DNA of 64,000 bases from IMG/VR virus record IMGVR_UViG_3300038301_000548, positions 62,001 through 126,000 of that record; one strand, 5' to 3'. The translations under genes were made by a program, and so were the position numbers. How positions within the stretch are numbered: the stretch's first letter is position 1; each line of letters begins with the position of its first letter. Below the pieces are notes generated by a model that searched no databases, was not told the DNA's origin, and saw only the letters and a program-made list of their open reading frames with translations. The stretch comes from a virus. Positions 63,601-64,000 of this stretch are shown in pieces.

Positions 63601-64000
63601 ACTCAAGATATTCTTTTGAATTCTCAGAGGCTTCTAGCAGAATATCAGACATTTTGGAAGATTGTTCAAGCGTTGTAAATGCGCCCGGGTCGCCGATATA
63701 CCTTAATCCTAATTCATGGTACATCTTCATAAGATCTTTGCCATCTTGAGCTATTATATAATAAGAGTCTTCAGAGTCGCCGTGAGTTATTGAGTTGGAG
63801 CATGCGCTTCGCAAGGCCGCGGCTGGCTGGTCGCCTGGAAAGCTTATGCTGCCATTCAACATCTCATGGAATTCAGAAAGAGAAGTATCACCCAGTGCGC
63901 CTTCAAAGAAGCTGCCAAAGCCGTGGCTTATAAAATCTTTGTTAAATTTTACGATTCTTCTAGTCTTCTTGATAAATCTGGTAGGGGTTCTATCTATTGC
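57629..64000 (-). CDS. Giant virion protein (at least 2123 aa; 5' end beyond right edge)
   Basis: A large protein of unknown family. An ATG at 63862 gives 2077 residues, but the same frame continues open for 46 more codons to the window edge with coding-like sequence (including FISHGFGSFFEGALGD), so the true start lies outside. No LamG domain, enzyme motif or membrane segment is obvious. It has long Asn/Pro/Arg-rich loops and mixed strands and helices, with a stop just before the gp25-like gene. Size and place next to baseplate wedge genes suggest a baseplate or virion-internal protein. Confidence 0.85.
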   Translation of the reverse strand, partial: AIDRTPTRFIKKTRRIVKFNKDFISHGFGSFFEGALGDTSLSEFHEMLNGSISFPGDQPAAALRSACSNSITHGDSEDSYYIIAQDGKDLMKMYHELGLRYIGDPGAFTTLEQSSKMSDILLEASENSKEYLEYISENLKHDFQSGPSTQHYENIEFTNIDELNIKFANGQARVDQINGSMLRAYGIPHGLTFPIGKDSQAATLGVQRDLLGRTLPVDDNNIFDLTRDQLVHMRHPAAPHRQRIFENKLGEFEDEQSFDTARAAFETPLMSPRDQATREEHWVETVYEFSGDASILAGLHGSFTIGDTFDPAVLHFIPEQETSNLFGDFHENTLQLLYDEVDGYDSDGHLIGTGENDNNTMLDPALVQNSRTFFMRRSDQRPVPDNRLDIDGLPLGPYIIRPMGIDKLSNIALTAPWLIANPSANSNARGTETANENYREEDCPFQRTNVEASMLHWLRRAQNESWSFQPIGGGDPMNLGAARLDSEDPRGETCKILHEVPEFFEARANGRLDLRAKKHKLLPPNIYPIPLRILVTRVYISGQSRPSEVYCKVVLPEYLEDLKKSTSITTQGLSRIGAIQSNIGKLNVAIRDIMTDFTNLHNGFVQALSADDDDNPHRITSLDNKILAAAAAPGADRQREWTGRFPDFSLDFFDRTQQGMQKIYRSSALNPTSRVQFCSIERIYSKVFENDTDPSAANNPNYNSKAELDRLFSSRGNLIRRSGINPTGFYLLEKDYNLSNPRTSTGTFFQSLTAIKGVLNSFLREKRPDSLWGYLTAQTVSPLTQEQGENLNLPGNLTTNIIPTNIEDRTLKATSQEAINMMFEGNANLPDLAFTQTAPLGLTLATRSRDDIALDVTIVSPNSMAATDMFTTGFLPSWSQALLPTVALESGLPGNIEHLDAQTTPRRKLINPDVCGFNNVNSLICPLSAPAGMSMPYSIARNHNFFSFSRVDKKYRLTPDLSPGNLVDTRRAMAESINTIDYYFRGENQTLIPRYATGDFKPSDIPGLEGYADDGKLIQPPQGPVSGLLNDGAGEYLVNYNRIPTIKMPFHNKNNNTLYYSDGRLSMADVSIFIRSVIKHTLNKTSRPGAENTHFGSENLDSLYSYPAFFRNKKNAEVIRRLIQMGQAAEAADEVEDFIVPTSEDAPIDNIYTAVYRIKAQNSKIIKQVQVDEAFDLIMQFLTGIGVMVARRYMYSIRSECNILYGETKFTNPVAPYALNLMIKVYQKIKDSNLSPEDTIAAFAAMAQYDISADLLVQNVNRDQGANQKFWNRVPANQQEDGAGLAVVRQKVPWALACLYYMHIMLCWIDTSQTFSKVKDPGDQGLGPHSDEFRKLFFMLCINMSHSTGTDFWGNPSDRQNSQMFRFRVTQIPGYNDTNSFNGDWKDRANKREISIMHGDGNGRVVHRLAGSDSHVEAAQMAIKPRDMEEWIPWSDLGYNVRENGRFSNLLGNRGGIEWLIRTTILFHNEVCNDRFGALGLNFNGNFGTGPIGILAFLNQREFAPRQFDPLDFVTAESRLHDPRNPNPHNTWQAALEGYNNSFDGQAEDNLDSFAENVRAAHMRNMVLYEEEEMTSVFAGRPEDILLKMDYEMYKFVFTPGNTDYTPLTKSFNKYLLDKQITDTDLDTAMSPLQLKEQYNKAILKLLYTSPVAIPGLPANTIHSLPISAGTVINIKDTYMAALNGSTGIDQAISSAVFDKALLGVKQGLMRTSTVEQICRFVSNIPINNHSPGAAASEITDLSRSTILRKPSEELRTGRMDNFLSVPLGEERLDISPLGEVMINCWPLSSFKEKYHLRQRGISERLLRKPETKALLQYVLPVKRFQAISTVYATSLLSGYSTMPSILQTPKHNLAFLTKMSGLNAKERNEFLNNHSQAEAMKSLTDNPISNPENLDCFDLAIPREFFDNFKDMLKDLIKYFPSALFRGIASTIDPAYKEMKTHWENCNIENLSWDGIRTVSADKSLMSAGLQRNAEGEKGKYSTVIVSTGRDIWYSVDSLFDGDTKPMKRTLERAVGYLYKGPVALMDGVFAFGVPCMDHESQWPDEGLKPWNADRYGHPLSPFTILALSTYQLPGEKKMRQRSGACDDEAPALYTPEHMEERVCRSPLPSPFGQMPNPEDFE

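Noticed and set aside
1-64000. tRNA genes, CRISPR arrays, integrase or insertion sequences
   Set aside because: Gaps are all under about 160 bases and contain no cloverleaf or spaced repeats. No recombinase or transposase motif was found in the proteins.

Overview
The window is a gene-dense stretch of a large tailed bacteriophage genome with a contractile tail (myovirus morphotype). All 45 coding regions I support lie on the minus strand, so the window reads right to left. Gaps between genes are short, none reaches 300 bases, and many genes overlap or touch (ATGA, TAATG). I see no tRNA, rRNA, CRISPR array, integrase or insertion sequence. The head and tail machinery is recognisably T4-like: terminase, portal, prohead protease, scaffold, gp23-type capsid, gp13/14/15-type neck and terminator proteins, gp18-type sheath, gp6 and gp25 baseplate proteins. 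Several virion proteins are much longer than in T4, and there is a phage-encoded ribosomal protein bS21. This matches large T4-related phages of aquatic bacteria. The host cannot be named from this window.

In transcription order: (1) 64000-31475 is a tail, baseplate and fibre block. It holds a giant virion protein that runs off the right edge (at least 2123 aa), gp25-like and gp6-like baseplate wedge proteins, a 745-aa protein, a 3430-aa giant protein with two LamG-like lectin domains, and seven further structural proteins, several of which share domains. (2) 31473-26095 is a DNA-metabolism island: a J-domain protein, a RuvC-type resolvase, a DnaG-type primase, a 57-aa protein, and a single polypeptide joining SbcD/Mre11 nuclease to SbcC/Rad50 ATPase. 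(3) 26085-23969 holds small genes: a holin-like protein, two overlapping membrane-anchored coiled-coil proteins resembling a spanin pair, a DUF6356-type protein, a zinc-ribbon protein and an unknown protein ahead of the terminase. (4) 23964-7333 is DNA packaging, capsid and neck, with bS21 in the middle. (5) 7198-1 holds a 1379-aa repeat-rich fibre-like protein and the tail sheath gene, which continues past the left edge.

The packaging and head genes would build and fill the procapsid. The neck and gp15-like proteins would join head to tail, and the baseplate and fibre block would supply the tail tip and host-binding parts. The island would process recombining replication forks before packaging. 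Regulation is suggested by rho-independent terminators near 3004, 12354 and 13061, by a recurring intergenic motif CTATTTA on the coding strand 20-57 bases before start codons, and by a leader ORF plus GC hairpin before the prohead protease gene.

The least explained signals are a domain recurring in at least five virion proteins, the fused SbcD-SbcC protein, the CTATTTA motif, the lysis-like cassette, the J-domain protein, and an apparent excess of the palindrome GGCGCC.
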